Positions 23,779 to 32,152 of a stretch of 62,251 nucleotides of DNA are shown one piece after another. The DNA lies in IMG/VR virus record IMGVR_UViG_3300035661_000066, positions 1 through 62,251 of that record. One strand, 5' to 3'. Every line of letters begins with the position of its first letter. Position 1 is the stretch's first letter. Position numbers and translations under genes: made by a program. Below the pieces are notes generated by a model. It was not told the origin of the DNA, ran no database searches, and was given only the letters and a program-made list of their open reading frames with translations. Source of the DNA: a virus.

Positions 23779-24510
23779 CTAGAATTCACACTGGCCGCCG
23801 CCGTTGGTCTTATTGGCGGCGCGGTAGTGGCACCACCGGCACTTGTTGTTGGGGCGCGGCGCGAATACCTTGTCCTTGAACATCGGCGCTACCCGCTTCT
23901 CCCACAGCTTCTTCAGGCGAGCCACGTCCTTTTGGGTGTAGACCAGCGGCTCGTCCTCGAATGGGTAGATCATGCTGGCATCCAGGTAGACCAGGCGCGG
24001 GCGCACCTCCTTCAACCACGGCTTCAGCAGGAGGGCTGACAGGGCGTAGAGCTCCAGCTGCTCCACGTAGGCCTCATTCATCTCCTCACGGAACTTGCCC
24101 GTCTTCCAGTCGGTTACCACCAGGACGCCGTCCTGCTCCAGGTGGGCGCAGTCCAGCTTGATACGCACCCAGCAATGGGCCCAGTTGTCCCACTGGGTTT
24201 CATCCCAGGTCTTGGTGAAGGCCCAGTTGTCCTCCACGTGCATCGCATTGACCTTGGACTTGTAGAGCTGCTTGAGCTTTTTGAACTCAGTCTCAAAAGT
24301 CTTGAGCTCCTTGGGGATGCGGGCGATCTTCCCCTTGAGATAGTTCTCAGCCAGCTCGTGGATCGCCGCACCGCGGTCCAAGGCCTCGGAACCAGGTTCC
24401 TTGATGCGGTCGATGTGCTTCAGCTTGAACTTGCGCGGGCACTGCTTGTAGTCCTGGTACCGGCTGAACGACCAGCTGGTCAGGGGCTTGATGGGGATGG
24501 TACGCGCCAT
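23779..24510 (-). CDS. Cas4/AddB-like PD-(D/E)XK nuclease with probable Fe-S cluster
   Basis: This 243-residue protein shows SRYQDYKQCPRKF (first Cys), RGAAIHELAE, the catalytic core VVTDWKTGK (Asp and D-x-K), LELYALSALL (QxxxY-like motif IV), and a C-terminal CRWCHYR...C cluster. Four Cys would bind 4Fe-4S as in Cas4 and AddB. It likely processes ends during recombination or replication. Confidence 0.85.
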   Translation of the reverse strand: MARTIPIKPLTSWSFSRYQDYKQCPRKFKLKHIDRIKEPGSEALDRGAAIHELAENYLKGKIARIPKELKTFETEFKKLKQLYKSKVNAMHVEDNWAFTKTWDETQWDNWAHCWVRIKLDCAHLEQDGVLVVTDWKTGKFREEMNEAYVEQLELYALSALLLKPWLKEVRPRLVYLDASMIYPFEDEPLVYTQKDVARLKKLWEKRVAPMFKDKVFAPRPNNKCRWCHYRAANKTNGGGQCEF

Positions 24511-24532
24511 TACGTTCTCCAGGTATTAAAGA

Positions 24533-26461
24533 TCACAGGATGCGACCTTTTTTGTCGTAGTCTTTCAATTCATTCCAGTTGGTGTCGGAGACAGCGCCCT
24601 CACTCAAAATCGGCACATCAAACTCTACCGACTCCATGGCCTTGCGCAGCACCTCCATCTCAGGCTTCATGAACTTCTTGGGGACGCTGGCGGTAATTTG
24701 ATCGTGGACGTTCAGCACGATCTTGGCATCTGGTCGCTTGGTCTTGTGGTAGCGGATAATCGCTTCCTTGGTGCAGTCGGCAGCCGATCCCTGGATCAGG
24801 ATGTTCACGAGCTTGTAGTCGAACTTGCGAAGCCGCCCGTCCACCAGCTTAGGCGGCTCGCAGAAGTACTCGCGGCCACCCCAGGTGCGAATGGGCAAGC
24901 CATTGTCGGCACGGAGCTTCATGTCCTTGTACATGTCCTTAAGGCCCGGGTAAAGCTCCAGAATTGCCTTCTTCAGGTCACCGGCCTCCTGCACGGTCAT
25001 GTTGTTCTTCTCGGCCAGCTTGCCCACGCCCATGCCGTAAATGAGGCCCAGGTTCGTGTTCTTCACCGGCTTCCGATCGTAGAACTTGCCCATCAGCTCC
25101 AGCTCAGCCTTGGCGTAGTCGTGGAAGTCCACCCACGGATTTTCCAGGTACTTGGCCTGCAGTGCCCCACCATCAAAGTGGGCCAGGATGCGCGGCTCCT
25201 GCTGGGAGTAGTCGCGGTCGATGAAGACGTCACCTTTAAACGGGGTAATGTACCCGCGGCACTGTGGCAGTGGTGGCAGCCCGGCCAGCGCCGTCGGCAG
25301 TTTGGGTAGCTTCTTAGCCTCCTTGGGGTCACTGGTCTCGTGGGCGAAGATCGCCTTGAACTCCTTCGGCAGGTTCTGGAAGTTCGGTGTGGATGACAGC
25401 CGGCCCGTGCGGGTACCGCCACCCTCCTGGCTCTTGGTCTGATTCCAGGTGGTGAAGATCAACCCACCTGATAGCTCAGCGATCAGCAACCATGGGCGCA
25501 TGAAGGTGCCCAGGCAGGTCTTGAGCTGGGTGCGGTACTTGAGCACGGCTAGTAGAGACTTGTCCGTCACGCCCAGCAGCAGCGCCTCCTTGTTCGTCTG
25601 ATACTTGCCAGTTGGCGTTAGCGGCATCAGGTCGGGATCTGCCTTGCCAGCCTCGATCATGGCGTGGATCAGCTGCTCGCCCGAGTCCAGGTTCAGGTCA
25701 GCTGGGGCCTTAATGGTCTTAAGCACCCAGGCATCGAGCTTTGCCTGCCAGCTGGTATAGAGCTCCACGTCAGCCCGCAGCCTGGCCAAGTCCACCGGGA
25801 CCCCCTGGCGCTCCATCTCCAGCAGGATCGGCATCAGCTCCCGCTCACGGTCGTAGGCACGGAGCATCCCCCGGTCGCGGGTTCTAGGCCACAGCAGCTT
25901 GAAGATGCCCTCAGTGCGGTCCGTGTCGCCCTCCGCGTAGCGACCTACGAGGTCCGCTGGGGCGTAAGGCAGGTACTTCATGGCGTAATGGGGCGACTGA
26001 CGGGACTTGCTGAGCTTGACCCCGGGCACCGGCTGGTGGGCCAGCAGCCAGTCGACCACCTCGTCCTTCTCCTCCGGTGGCTCACCCAGCAGACGCTCGG
26101 CGGCCGGTTTCAGGCCCAGCTCCGTCTGATGCGGGTCGTCGAGGTAGAGCAGGAAGAGCGTGTCGTGGACCTGGCGCCAGTCGGGCACGGGCAGCCCAAA
26201 CTCGGTTTCGGCCACGTCCAGGTCGAACTTGCCATTCTGAAAGAGCACCCCATCTACGTGCGCGTACGCCTTGACCAAGGCCTCACGGGCCTCCGGCCAG
26301 GTGCAGTTGTTGCCCTCCAGGTGCCCCCAGGAGTAGTAGCGTGACTTCTTGCCAGGCCACTTGATGGAGACCCCAACTGGGACCGGTGGGTACTTTGGTC
26401 TCCCCTCAATGCCGAACGACTCGAAGTCGATTACCACCGGTTTTGGTTGCTTTTCTGCCAT
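24533..26461 (-). CDS. Family A DNA polymerase with 3'-5' exonuclease domain
   Basis: This 642-residue replicative polymerase has an N-terminal DnaQ exonuclease (Asp12, Glu14; NGKFDLD; YAEGDTD) and a polA domain: motif A DYSQQEPR with Asp417, O-helix KNTNLGLIYGMG (468-478), and motif C VHDQ with Asp587. Motif C is normally HDE; here Gln588 replaces Glu, and motif A reads SQQEP instead of SQIEL. No 5' nuclease domain is present. Proofreading looks intact. Confidence 0.95.
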   Translation of the reverse strand: MAEKQPKPVVIDFESFGIEGRPKYPPVPVGVSIKWPGKKSRYYSWGHLEGNNCTWPEAREALVKAYAHVDGVLFQNGKFDLDVAETEFGLPVPDWRQVHDTLFLLYLDDPHQTELGLKPAAERLLGEPPEEKDEVVDWLLAHQPVPGVKLSKSRQSPHYAMKYLPYAPADLVGRYAEGDTDRTEGIFKLLWPRTRDRGMLRAYDRERELMPILLEMERQGVPVDLARLRADVELYTSWQAKLDAWVLKTIKAPADLNLDSGEQLIHAMIEAGKADPDLMPLTPTGKYQTNKEALLLGVTDKSLLAVLKYRTQLKTCLGTFMRPWLLIAELSGGLIFTTWNQTKSQEGGGTRTGRLSSTPNFQNLPKEFKAIFAHETSDPKEAKKLPKLPTALAGLPPLPQCRGYITPFKGDVFIDRDYSQQEPRILAHFDGGALQAKYLENPWVDFHDYAKAELELMGKFYDRKPVKNTNLGLIYGMGVGKLAEKNNMTVQEAGDLKKAILELYPGLKDMYKDMKLRADNGLPIRTWGGREYFCEPPKLVDGRLRKFDYKLVNILIQGSAADCTKEAIIRYHKTKRPDAKIVLNVHDQITASVPKKFMKPEMEVLRKAMESVEFDVPILSEGAVSDTNWNELKDYDKKGRIL

Positions 26462-26472
26462 GTCACCACCCC

Positions 26473-26688
26473 TCAGCTAGAGGCGAGTTGAGCGCGCTCG
26501 CGATGATAGCGCAGATAGCTGATCCGGCTGTGAATCCGGGTCAGGAAGGTTTTACGGGCGCGTCCAGCCCGCTCCTCCTCCATGAGCTTAGCCAGCACGT
26601 CCTCGTCCTGACAAGCCATGATGAAGGTGTTGAGGCCAGACCAGGTCTTTAGAACCGGGTTCTTAACCGCCACTTTTACCTTACTCAT
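26473..26688 (-). CDS. Small conserved phage protein beside the polymerase
   Basis: This 71-residue basic helical protein contains MEEERAGRARKTFLTRIHSR and ISYLRYHRERAQL, a pattern seen in many phage small proteins. ATG 26688 has GGAG 6 bases upstream, while ATG 26694 would touch the ribosome site. Function unknown. Confidence 0.6.
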   Translation of the reverse strand: MSKVKVAVKNPVLKTWSGLNTFIMACQDEDVLAKLMEEERAGRARKTFLTRIHSRISYLRYHRERAQLASS

Positions 26689-26731
26689 TCTCATCTCCAG
26701 TTAGTAGGCCGGGTTGCCCCGGCCTTGGTTG

Positions 26732-27571
26732 TTAGTACTTGCGGGCGCGAGCCTTGGACGGGGCCTTGCCAGCCACCTTGCCACGCGCCGGCTTCTGCTC
26801 TTGCTCCTCAGCCGGCTGATACGGGAAATCGATCAGCTGCTTGGTTTCCTCGTGTCGGGCGATCAAGGTCTCGATCAGCTCATCCGGCACCTCCTCCAAC
26901 GCCTCGAAGACCACCTTGAACTGGCTCTTGGCATCCGGTACCACCGAGACGCGGGTGAAGACGGCGAACGGTGGACGTTTCATGGTGGCCTCGACCTGCT
27001 TCACGTAGGCAGCATAGCCCTTCACGCTGGTCACCGGCAGCTTCATATAGGCCAGCTCAGCCTCAGCGAAGTGCTCGACGCCGTCAGCCTGGATGAATTC
27101 GCCCTGCTTGTTGAAGCTACCGGCCGAGATCATGGCCACGCGGCGGGTGTTGCGGCAGGCCTTGCCCTTGCCCGTGTCAGCCGAGCCGAACTCGTTCATG
27201 GGGCAGCCATGGCACTGCTCGCACTGGTTGGTACCGGCTTCGACCACGAGCTTATGCGGCTCCATGGTCTTGTCGTCGCGGCCGAAGGCAAAACAAATCG
27301 GCGCCTGCGGGGTATCCGGGTCGTAGCGGCCCTCGTAGTAGACGTTCTCCAGCACGGAGTCGATGACGATGACCGCCATCTCGTTGTTGGGCATCGGGTT
27401 GCCATTGAAGGTCAGAACACCGCTCTTCAGACCGAAGAACTGACCACCAGCGACGGCGGCTTCCTGTGCCGAGGCATCGGTGGCGTACTGGGCGAGCTTG
27501 TCCTGCCAGCTGGTGACGGCAGTAGACTTGGCTTTGGCGACAGCGGTGCCAGCGGGTTTGCGGGTTGCCAT
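26732..27571 (-). CDS. Single-stranded DNA-binding-like protein with zinc motif
   Basis: This 279-residue protein lies directly upstream of the polymerase. It has a central Cys cluster (CEQCHGCP ... C, about residues 117-140), a beta-rich core and a basic, Ala/Lys-rich tail. Phage proteins of this layout near polA and ligase are often ssDNA-binding proteins. The role is inferred from context and layout, not a firm motif. Confidence 0.5.
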   Translation of the reverse strand: MATRKPAGTAVAKAKSTAVTSWQDKLAQYATDASAQEAAVAGGQFFGLKSGVLTFNGNPMPNNEMAVIVIDSVLENVYYEGRYDPDTPQAPICFAFGRDDKTMEPHKLVVEAGTNQCEQCHGCPMNEFGSADTGKGKACRNTRRVAMISAGSFNKQGEFIQADGVEHFAEAELAYMKLPVTSVKGYAAYVKQVEATMKRPPFAVFTRVSVVPDAKSQFKVVFEALEEVPDELIETLIARHEETKQLIDFPYQPAEEQEQKPARGKVAGKAPSKARARKY

Positions 27572-27583
27572 AGGTAATGCTCC

Positions 27584-28030
27584 TTAGTTGATGGTGGTGT
27601 TGCCCGGCACGTGCTGGGCGGAATTTACTTCGGCCGACTGCTCAGCCAGCTTGATCAGATCAGGCAGGCAGTCATTGACCAGACTACGGCCGTGCAACTT
27701 CTGAGTCAGGTAGATGGCGGCCGAGGCGAACTGATTACCAGCACCGAAATCGAAGTGCTGGATACCAGTTCTCGACTCAGACTCAATCTTGCGGGCGATG
27801 TTGATGCGCAGCCCCACGACGTCCTGGCCGGTGCCGGCCTTGAGCTCAGCTACCAGCTGCTCGAGCTCGCTGATCAGCATCTGGCGGTCGTTGTCGGTAA
27901 TGCTAGACGAGGATGTGATAACAGTGTTATCCTTGCCGTGGGTGTTGAAGCACAGGTCCCACAGCATCTTGACCATCGTCTTCTCAACCGCCACCTCGAC
28001 GTCCGGGGAGTTGAAGTCGATATTTTCCAT
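27584..28030 (-). CDS. Replication-module protein of unknown function
   Basis: This 148-residue, mostly helical protein starts MENIDFNSPDVEVAVEK. ATG 28030 is preferred to an upstream reading that overlaps the next gene. It carries an acidic helix (ISELEQLVAELKAG). No family recognised. Confidence 0.5.
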   Translation of the reverse strand: MENIDFNSPDVEVAVEKTMVKMLWDLCFNTHGKDNTVITSSSSITDNDRQMLISELEQLVAELKAGTGQDVVGLRINIARKIESESRTGIQHFDFGAGNQFASAAIYLTQKLHGRSLVNDCLPDLIKLAEQSAEVNSAQHVPGNTTIN

Positions 28031-28034
28031 AGTG

Positions 28035-28496
28035 CTATACCTTGTTGAGTGAGATAGAGACGGCTTCAAAGGCCTTGACACCGGGAACGTCCTTCTTGTT
28101 TTCCCAGCGTTCCTTAATGGCAGCCGCGCTGATGCTGCGGCTCATCAGGTCGAAGCTGCCGGTTTTCTTGACGTAGGCATAGAACTTGTCCCAGTCCTCG
28201 ACCTGCGGCACCTGCTTGGTGACGACCGTGACGCGCGCCAACTTGCCGGCGACGCCAGTGGCCTCAGACTTGGGCAGGTTGTTGATGACATACTCCTGGA
28301 TCGCCTTGCGCTCCTCATCGAGGGCGTCACTGGCCTTACGCAGGTCACTGATCTGCGCCTTGAGCTCGTACAGGCGATCGGCACAAGCACCGATGGTCTT
28401 CGGAATCTTGAACTTCGGCTTGGCAGCCGTCGCTCGTGAGGTGGGCGTCGCAGGTGCTGCGGCGGGGGTCGCAGCAGGCTTCTTGGATATTGCCAT
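28035..28496 (-). CDS. Conserved phage coiled-coil protein of the replication module
   Basis: This 153-residue protein has an Ala/Pro/Lys-rich N-tail (1-33), a coiled coil (RLYELKAQISDLRKASDALDE region) and a compact C-terminal domain (QVEDWDKFYAYVKKTGSFDLM, ERWENKKDVPGVKAFE). This C-terminal pattern is common in phage replication and recombination modules, but no function is established that I can name. Its leader carries TGAGGATC. Confidence 0.6.
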   Translation of the reverse strand: MAISKKPAATPAAAPATPTSRATAAKPKFKIPKTIGACADRLYELKAQISDLRKASDALDEERKAIQEYVINNLPKSEATGVAGKLARVTVVTKQVPQVEDWDKFYAYVKKTGSFDLMSRSISAAAIKERWENKKDVPGVKAFEAVSISLNKV

Positions 28497-28538
28497 AGTA
28501 GAGATCCTCAGCTTGGGTTGAAAGGGGTACCGCAAGTA

Positions 28539-28561
28539 GATTGTATAACGCAATCTGTAAA
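28539..28561 (-). promoter_or_regulatory. Possible promoter/operator upstream of the 28496 gene
   Basis: A TTTACA hexamer (28561-28556, minus strand) lies next to an inverted repeat GATTG / CAATC (28539-28543 / 28551-28555), followed by a TGAGGATC leader. The -35 and leader resemble the early promoter family, but no good -10 sits 16-18 bp downstream. Possibly a regulated or weak promoter. Confidence 0.3.
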
Positions 28562-28568
28562 TAATAAA

Positions 28569-28925
28569 TTACTGGAAGACAAATTTATCAAGCTTAAGTT
28601 TAGCGAGCTCCTGGCGGGCTTTGTGGACAGCGGCGTTGGCGAGCTTCAGCAGCCCTTGCAGCTGGTAGCGGCTGTTATGGTCCAGGCAGCCATGGACCTC
28701 GCCCAGCTGCACGATCGTGAGCAGCTGGCGCCAGCTGAGCCTGAGCTGCGCGGTGCCGGAGCCCTTATCGGCTAACCGCTGCCAAGCCATCAGCAGCCCG
28801 TCGGGGTAGGCTAGCTCGCGGCAGCTCTCAGCATAGTGGTGATCGGCGAGCTGCAGCAGCAGCTGGATCTCGTCAGCTGTCAGCTCAATGTCGAAAGCGG
28901 GGCTTACCGCCAGGCAAATGCGCAT
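28569..28925 (-). CDS. Helical protein of unknown function
   Basis: This 118-residue, Leu-rich helical protein (MRICLAVSPAFDIELTADE...) has GGAGG 8 bases before ATG 28925. The C-terminus is basic (KARQELAKLKLDK). No family recognised. Confidence 0.5.
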   Translation of the reverse strand: MRICLAVSPAFDIELTADEIQLLLQLADHHYAESCRELAYPDGLLMAWQRLADKGSGTAQLRLSWRQLLTIVQLGEVHGCLDHNSRYQLQGLLKLANAAVHKARQELAKLKLDKFVFQ

Positions 28926-29002
28926 TGCGTCTTCCTCCAAAGCCGAACCAGGTGTTAACGTCTCCACCGAAGCTGTCAGTGACAGCTTGAGTTGAACCGC
29001 TC

Positions 29003-29422
29003 TTACTTGGCCAGCAAGCCCTTCCGACGCAGCTGGTTGCGGTACCAGTTGGGGTAGTGCTTCTTGCTGTCGTCCAGCTGGAACTCGGCTTGGATGGCCG
29101 CCCAAACCTCGGCGTTGGTCTTGCCAGCCAGCAGGAGCTCAGTGGCAGCACTGGTGACGGTGCGCCTGGTGGGTTTGGCGGCCAGTTTAGCGGGCGCCGG
29201 CTTGGCTGCTTTGGCCGCCGACTTAGCGGTGGGCGCCGGCTTGGTAGGTACCTCCGCCAGCTGCTTGAGCTGAGCGGCATGCGCCTCAGCGGCAGTCAGG
29301 TTCAGCTCCACCCCGCCATCCACCTTGGTGATGAAGGCCTCGTAGTCGCGGGCGTGGATGCCCAGCTTGCGCAGCACGGTGGTGGCGGAATCGCGACGGG
29401 CGTAGAACTTGGTCTGAGACAT
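29003..29422 (-). CDS. Small protein with WYRN C-terminal module, paralogue 1
   Basis: This 139-residue protein has a short alpha/beta N-domain (1-65), an Ala/Lys/Pro linker (about 70-100), and a C-terminal module: LLLAGKTNAEVWAAIQ, then FQLDDSKKHYPNWYRNQLRR. The module is nearly identical to that of the next gene upstream (29512) and related to the end of 19980. Duplication with diverged N-domains is likely. Confidence 0.65.
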   Translation of the reverse strand: MSQTKFYARRDSATTVLRKLGIHARDYEAFITKVDGGVELNLTAAEAHAAQLKQLAEVPTKPAPTAKSAAKAAKPAPAKLAAKPTRRTVTSAATELLLAGKTNAEVWAAIQAEFQLDDSKKHYPNWYRNQLRRKGLLAK

Positions 29423-29461
29423 GATGGCTCCAGTGGGCAAAAGTAGGCAACATTGCCACGA

Positions 29462-29485
29462 CAGCTGCCGCGTGAGCAGCAGCTG
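29462..29485. terminator. Intercistronic hairpin
   Basis: CAGCTGC (29462-29468) pairs with GCAGCTG (29479-29485). It is preceded by GGCAACATTGCCA (29447-29459), a motif that also precedes hairpins at 35699 and 36167. No T-run. It probably modulates read-through between the two WYRN-module genes. Confidence 0.45.
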
Positions 29486-29511
29486 GCATTGCAAGTCGAC
29501 ACAGTGGCTGC

Positions 29512-29898
29512 TTACAGCAGACCTTTCTTCTTCAATTGATTGCGATACCAGCTTGGGTAGCCTTTCTTGCCATCGTCAAGCTGGAACTGGGGTTGAATTA
29601 CTGCCCATACCTCCGCATTGGTCTTCCCAGCCAGCAGCAACTTGGTGGCGACGCTGGTGATGGTTTCAGACTTTGTGGCAGCGGCAGTGGCAGCTTTAGG
29701 AGCAGCTTTAAGCTCCACAAAGATGGCGCTGGTGGTCGGAATGCCGTGGCTGCTGTGCTTCTTCACGAAGGCTTTGGCAGCTGCCTCAGTATCGAACTGC
29801 TGAGCTGCATTGATGTCCTTGGTCACGTCACAGTTCTTAAACTTTGCATCATACTGCTTGATGTAGAACTTGCTCAGCTTATTTTGAATGACGAACAT
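29512..29898 (-). CDS. Small protein with WYRN C-terminal module, paralogue 2
   Basis: This 128-residue protein is the first gene behind early promoter 29939-29967. The N-domain (1-65) looks like a compact binding fold (FVIQNKLSKFYIKQYDAKF). After a short linker comes LLLAGKTNAEVWAVIQ, then FQLDDGKKGYPSWYRNQLKK. Strong early promoter and tandem paralogue suggest a role in takeover or DNA metabolism. Confidence 0.65.
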   Translation of the reverse strand: MFVIQNKLSKFYIKQYDAKFKNCDVTKDINAAQQFDTEAAAKAFVKKHSSHGIPTTSAIFVELKAAPKAATAAATKSETITSVATKLLLAGKTNAEVWAVIQPQFQLDDGKKGYPSWYRNQLKKKGLL

Positions 29899-29938
29899 GG
29901 TGTGAGCTCCTCAGCAGTGGCTCGTTGATCATGAGTCT

Positions 29939-29967
29939 ATTATAGTGGGTACCACCACGATTGTAAA
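29939..29967 (-). promoter_or_regulatory. Early sigma70 promoter, copy 3
   Basis: Minus strand: -35 TTTACA (29967-29962), 17-bp spacer, perfect -10 TATAAT (29944-29939). The leader is nearly identical to that of the 16908 promoter, including TGATCA and CTGCTGAGGA. Confidence 0.85.
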
Positions 29968-29993
29968 CTATTATTTTCACTAAATTGAAAATT

Positions 29994-30015
29994 TTTGGCG
30001 GCCTAGGCCGCCAAA
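29994..30015. terminator. Perfect 22-bp palindromic terminator
   Basis: The 22 bases form an exact palindrome with GGCGGCC/GGCCGCC arms, flanked by A/T-runs (TTTTT before, AAA within the arm). It lies just after the gene ending at 30019 and before promoter 29939-29967. It probably stops leftward transcription and insulates the promoter. Confidence 0.75.
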
Positions 30016-30018
30016 TGA

Positions 30019-30210
30019 TCAACGCGGGGCGTTGGCCAGGAAGAAGTTAATTGGCCAGAACTTCATCGCCATGTCCGGCGCCAGCAGACTGCAGACCAGG
30101 AAAACCCCGATGTAGATGCCCACGCCCCAGATGATCAGCTCCGCCAGCGTCTGCACGGGCGTCTCATCCCAGCTGTCCCGACGCTCCTTCTTGTCCTTGC
30201 GCTTGCCCAT
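30019..30210 (-). CDS. Small membrane protein
   Basis: This 63-residue protein has a very basic N-terminus (MGKRKDKKERR) and one or two hydrophobic segments (about 23-44). It lies after the ligase gene. Function unknown. Confidence 0.55.
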   Translation of the reverse strand: MGKRKDKKERRDSWDETPVQTLAELIIWGVGIYIGVFLVCSLLAPDMAMKFWPINFFLANAPR

Positions 30211-30221
30211 GGTGGATCTCC

Positions 30222-31103
30222 TTACAGGTCAATCGGGTCCCTGAAGCCGAGGAACACTGGGAACCGCGGCTTGTCCTTGCTGCCGGTGGGGAAGTACTTG
30301 TACTTCACCAGTTGGCCCACCAGCTGGTCACGACGGGCCCACAGCTCATCACGCAGCTCTTGGTTAAACCCGGTGCCGATGTCAAACTCCACCCCGGTCT
30401 TGGCATCCCGCACGTGGAGCCCACCCAAGCAACCTCGCCCCACCTTGTTGGCCTTGTGGCTGGACCGCTCCAGCTGTCCCAGCGCGTTGCGTCTGGCCTC
30501 GTTGGCGTTGTGCAGCAGCTCGTAGCAGCCCGTGATCTCAGCCTCGCTGTCCAGGAGGCGCTTGAGCTTCAGCAGCGCTGCCTCATTCACCGTCGAGCGG
30601 CCCTGCTTGTACAGCGACAGCGGGCTGCGCAGCATGGCGCCTTCGAACCCAGCTGCCAGGTAGCCCTCCTCCGCCGCCTCCAGGGTGGCATGGTCACCCA
30701 CCTGGGCCTGCTGCACCGGTATCACCGGCAGCTTGAGGCTGCGCACCAGCTTGACGGCGGTCAGCATTGCCTGCTGCCGCTGGGTGAACACCCCTGGGGC
30801 GTCCCACTTATCGAAGACCCAGAGCTGCACGTCGGGCTTACCTTTCTCTGCCATGACACCGCTGACCGTGTCGCGGTAGACGGTGGGCGAGGTGGCGGCG
30901 CCGACGATCAGCTCCCCGTCAAAGCCGTTCAGCTCCGGGCGGCCGAACAGCGCCTGCACGTGGCGGTTGGGGATCGGCTTCAGGTTACGGCTAACCACCA
31001 CCGCGTCGATAACGAGGGCGCGCACCCCGTCGAGCTTGGGGCTGACCAGCATGGGGAACTTCAGCTTCTTGAGGTCGGCGGCGACGCCGAGCATGGGTTT
31101 CAT
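30222..31103 (-). CDS. ATP-dependent DNA ligase
   Basis: This 293-residue ligase has motif I KLDGVR with Lys23 as nucleotide acceptor, NGFDGELIV (motif III), FEGAMLRSP (motif IV) and LLKLKRL (motif V), followed by a short OB-like C-domain. Length matches small T7-type phage ligases. ATG 31103 has AAGGA upstream; longer readings overlap the J-protein gene. Confidence 0.9.
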   Translation of the reverse strand: MKPMLGVAADLKKLKFPMLVSPKLDGVRALVIDAVVVSRNLKPIPNRHVQALFGRPELNGFDGELIVGAATSPTVYRDTVSGVMAEKGKPDVQLWVFDKWDAPGVFTQRQQAMLTAVKLVRSLKLPVIPVQQAQVGDHATLEAAEEGYLAAGFEGAMLRSPLSLYKQGRSTVNEAALLKLKRLLDSEAEITGCYELLHNANEARRNALGQLERSSHKANKVGRGCLGGLHVRDAKTGVEFDIGTGFNQELRDELWARRDQLVGQLVKYKYFPTGSKDKPRFPVFLGFRDPIDL

Positions 31104-31107
31104 GATA

Positions 31108-31398
31108 TTAGTCCTTTTGAACGCCGCTACCGCGGCAGGTTTTACAAAGGCGGGTGACGGTACGAAAGCCCTGTGGCTCCTGCACCTTACCACGTCCCCG
31201 GCAATCGGGGCAGGGTGTCGGGTCACGCTCGGTGGGCGCCAGCCGGTAGGCGGTCTCGTAGGCCAGCCGCAGCTGGTGGAAGGTGGTGGCATCCCCACCG
31301 GCATCTGGGTGGTGGAGCTTGGCAAGACGCCGCCAGGCTTGCTTTACCTCATCCTTGGTGGCGTCCGTGGGCAGGCCCAGCTGGATCAGAGCATCCAT
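31108..31398 (-). CDS. J-domain protein with zinc ribbon
   Basis: This 96-residue mini DnaJ has helix II basics (KQAWRRLAKLHH), HPD at 30-32 and a single zinc centre with CPDCRGRG and CKTCRGSG repeats. It should recruit host DnaK, perhaps for replisome or virion assembly. It overlaps the next upstream gene's stop (ATGA). Confidence 0.85.
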   Translation of the reverse strand: MDALIQLGLPTDATKDEVKQAWRRLAKLHHPDAGGDATTFHQLRLAYETAYRLAPTERDPTPCPDCRGRGKVQEPQGFRTVTRLCKTCRGSGVQKD

Positions 31399-31583
31399 CA
31401 GCGAGCCCCCTTGGCCAACGCCCACATCAGCAACAGGCTAGCGCCCATAGCCAACAGGGTTAGCCCCAGGCAGGTAACCAGCAGCAGCACGAGCAGCACC
31501 GCCCCGATCAGCGACCAGCTGGCACGCGCCACTTGATGGCACCTCCTAGCCGCCGCTTGCAGACATAGCTTCAGGGGGCTCAT
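31398..31583 (-). CDS. Small membrane protein
   Basis: This 61-residue protein has a strongly hydrophobic stretch (about 23-53, LIGAVLLVLLLVTCLGLTLL) that could form one long or two short membrane helices. The stop overlaps the J-protein ATG. Function unknown. Confidence 0.5.
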   Translation of the reverse strand: MSPLKLCLQAAARRCHQVARASWSLIGAVLLVLLLVTCLGLTLLAMGASLLLMWALAKGAR

Positions 31584-31587
31584 GGGA

Positions 31588-31926
31588 TCAGGCCTCCGGG
31601 AACTGGCGATGCTGGAGCAGCGCCATGGCCAGGTAGTTGATGGCGCCCAGCAGCTCGCGCTCGTAGGCCTCATCATCCAGGTCATCGATGCGGCGGCGCC
31701 CCACCGCCTCCGTCAGCTTCTTGCTGGCTTGGCCGGTCAGGAACCCGCTGCCATGCACCTTAGCCTGGAAGACCCACTGCTGCTTGTAGAACGGCACCGC
31801 GTCACCACCATGACGCTCACCCTTGCCGCCGGTGGCCTGGGCCACGGCGTCCTTGAAGATCAGCTCAAGCGGATGCACCGCCAGCGACACAGCACCGGAA
31901 CCAGCCCTTTTCGTGTTGACGGCCAT
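31588..31926 (-). CDS. Conserved phage protein, possibly nucleotide-metabolism associated
   Basis: This 112-residue protein contains GGDAVPFYKQQWVF, HGSGFLTGQASKKL and a closing helix ERELLGAINYLAMALL. The closing helix is reminiscent of DUF1599/Nmad1-type proteins linked to nucleotide modification in phages, but the match is weak. AGGAGG lies 7 bases before ATG 31926. Confidence 0.5.
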   Translation of the reverse strand: MAVNTKRAGSGAVSLAVHPLELIFKDAVAQATGGKGERHGGDAVPFYKQQWVFQAKVHGSGFLTGQASKKLTEAVGRRRIDDLDDEAYERELLGAINYLAMALLQHRQFPEA

Positions 31927-31928
31927 GG

Positions 31929-32132
31929 TCAAGCCTCCTCGTGGCGGGTAAGTAGCTCGTTGATGGCCGCGAGCAGATCCGACTTGCCGGTGGGCAGCTC
32001 ATGCTCGGCGATTGCCACGTCCTTCTTCTTGAAGTCATACTTGGCCACCAGCTCGTCACGCTTGGCACGCGCGTCAGCTTGAGTACCTGCCAGCACCAGA
32101 TGCACACCAGCTTCAACCTTGTAAACTCTCAT
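31929..32132 (-). CDS. Small hypothetical protein
   Basis: This 67-residue alpha/beta protein (MRVYKVEAGVHLVLAG...) lies just after a terminator. Its leader carries TGAGGATC like the early promoter units, but no promoter is evident between terminator and gene, so it may be expressed by read-through. Confidence 0.5.
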   Translation of the reverse strand: MRVYKVEAGVHLVLAGTQADARAKRDELVAKYDFKKKDVAIAEHELPTGKSDLLAAINELLTRHEEA

Positions 32133-32152
32133 TTTTCGATCCTCAGTGTGTG

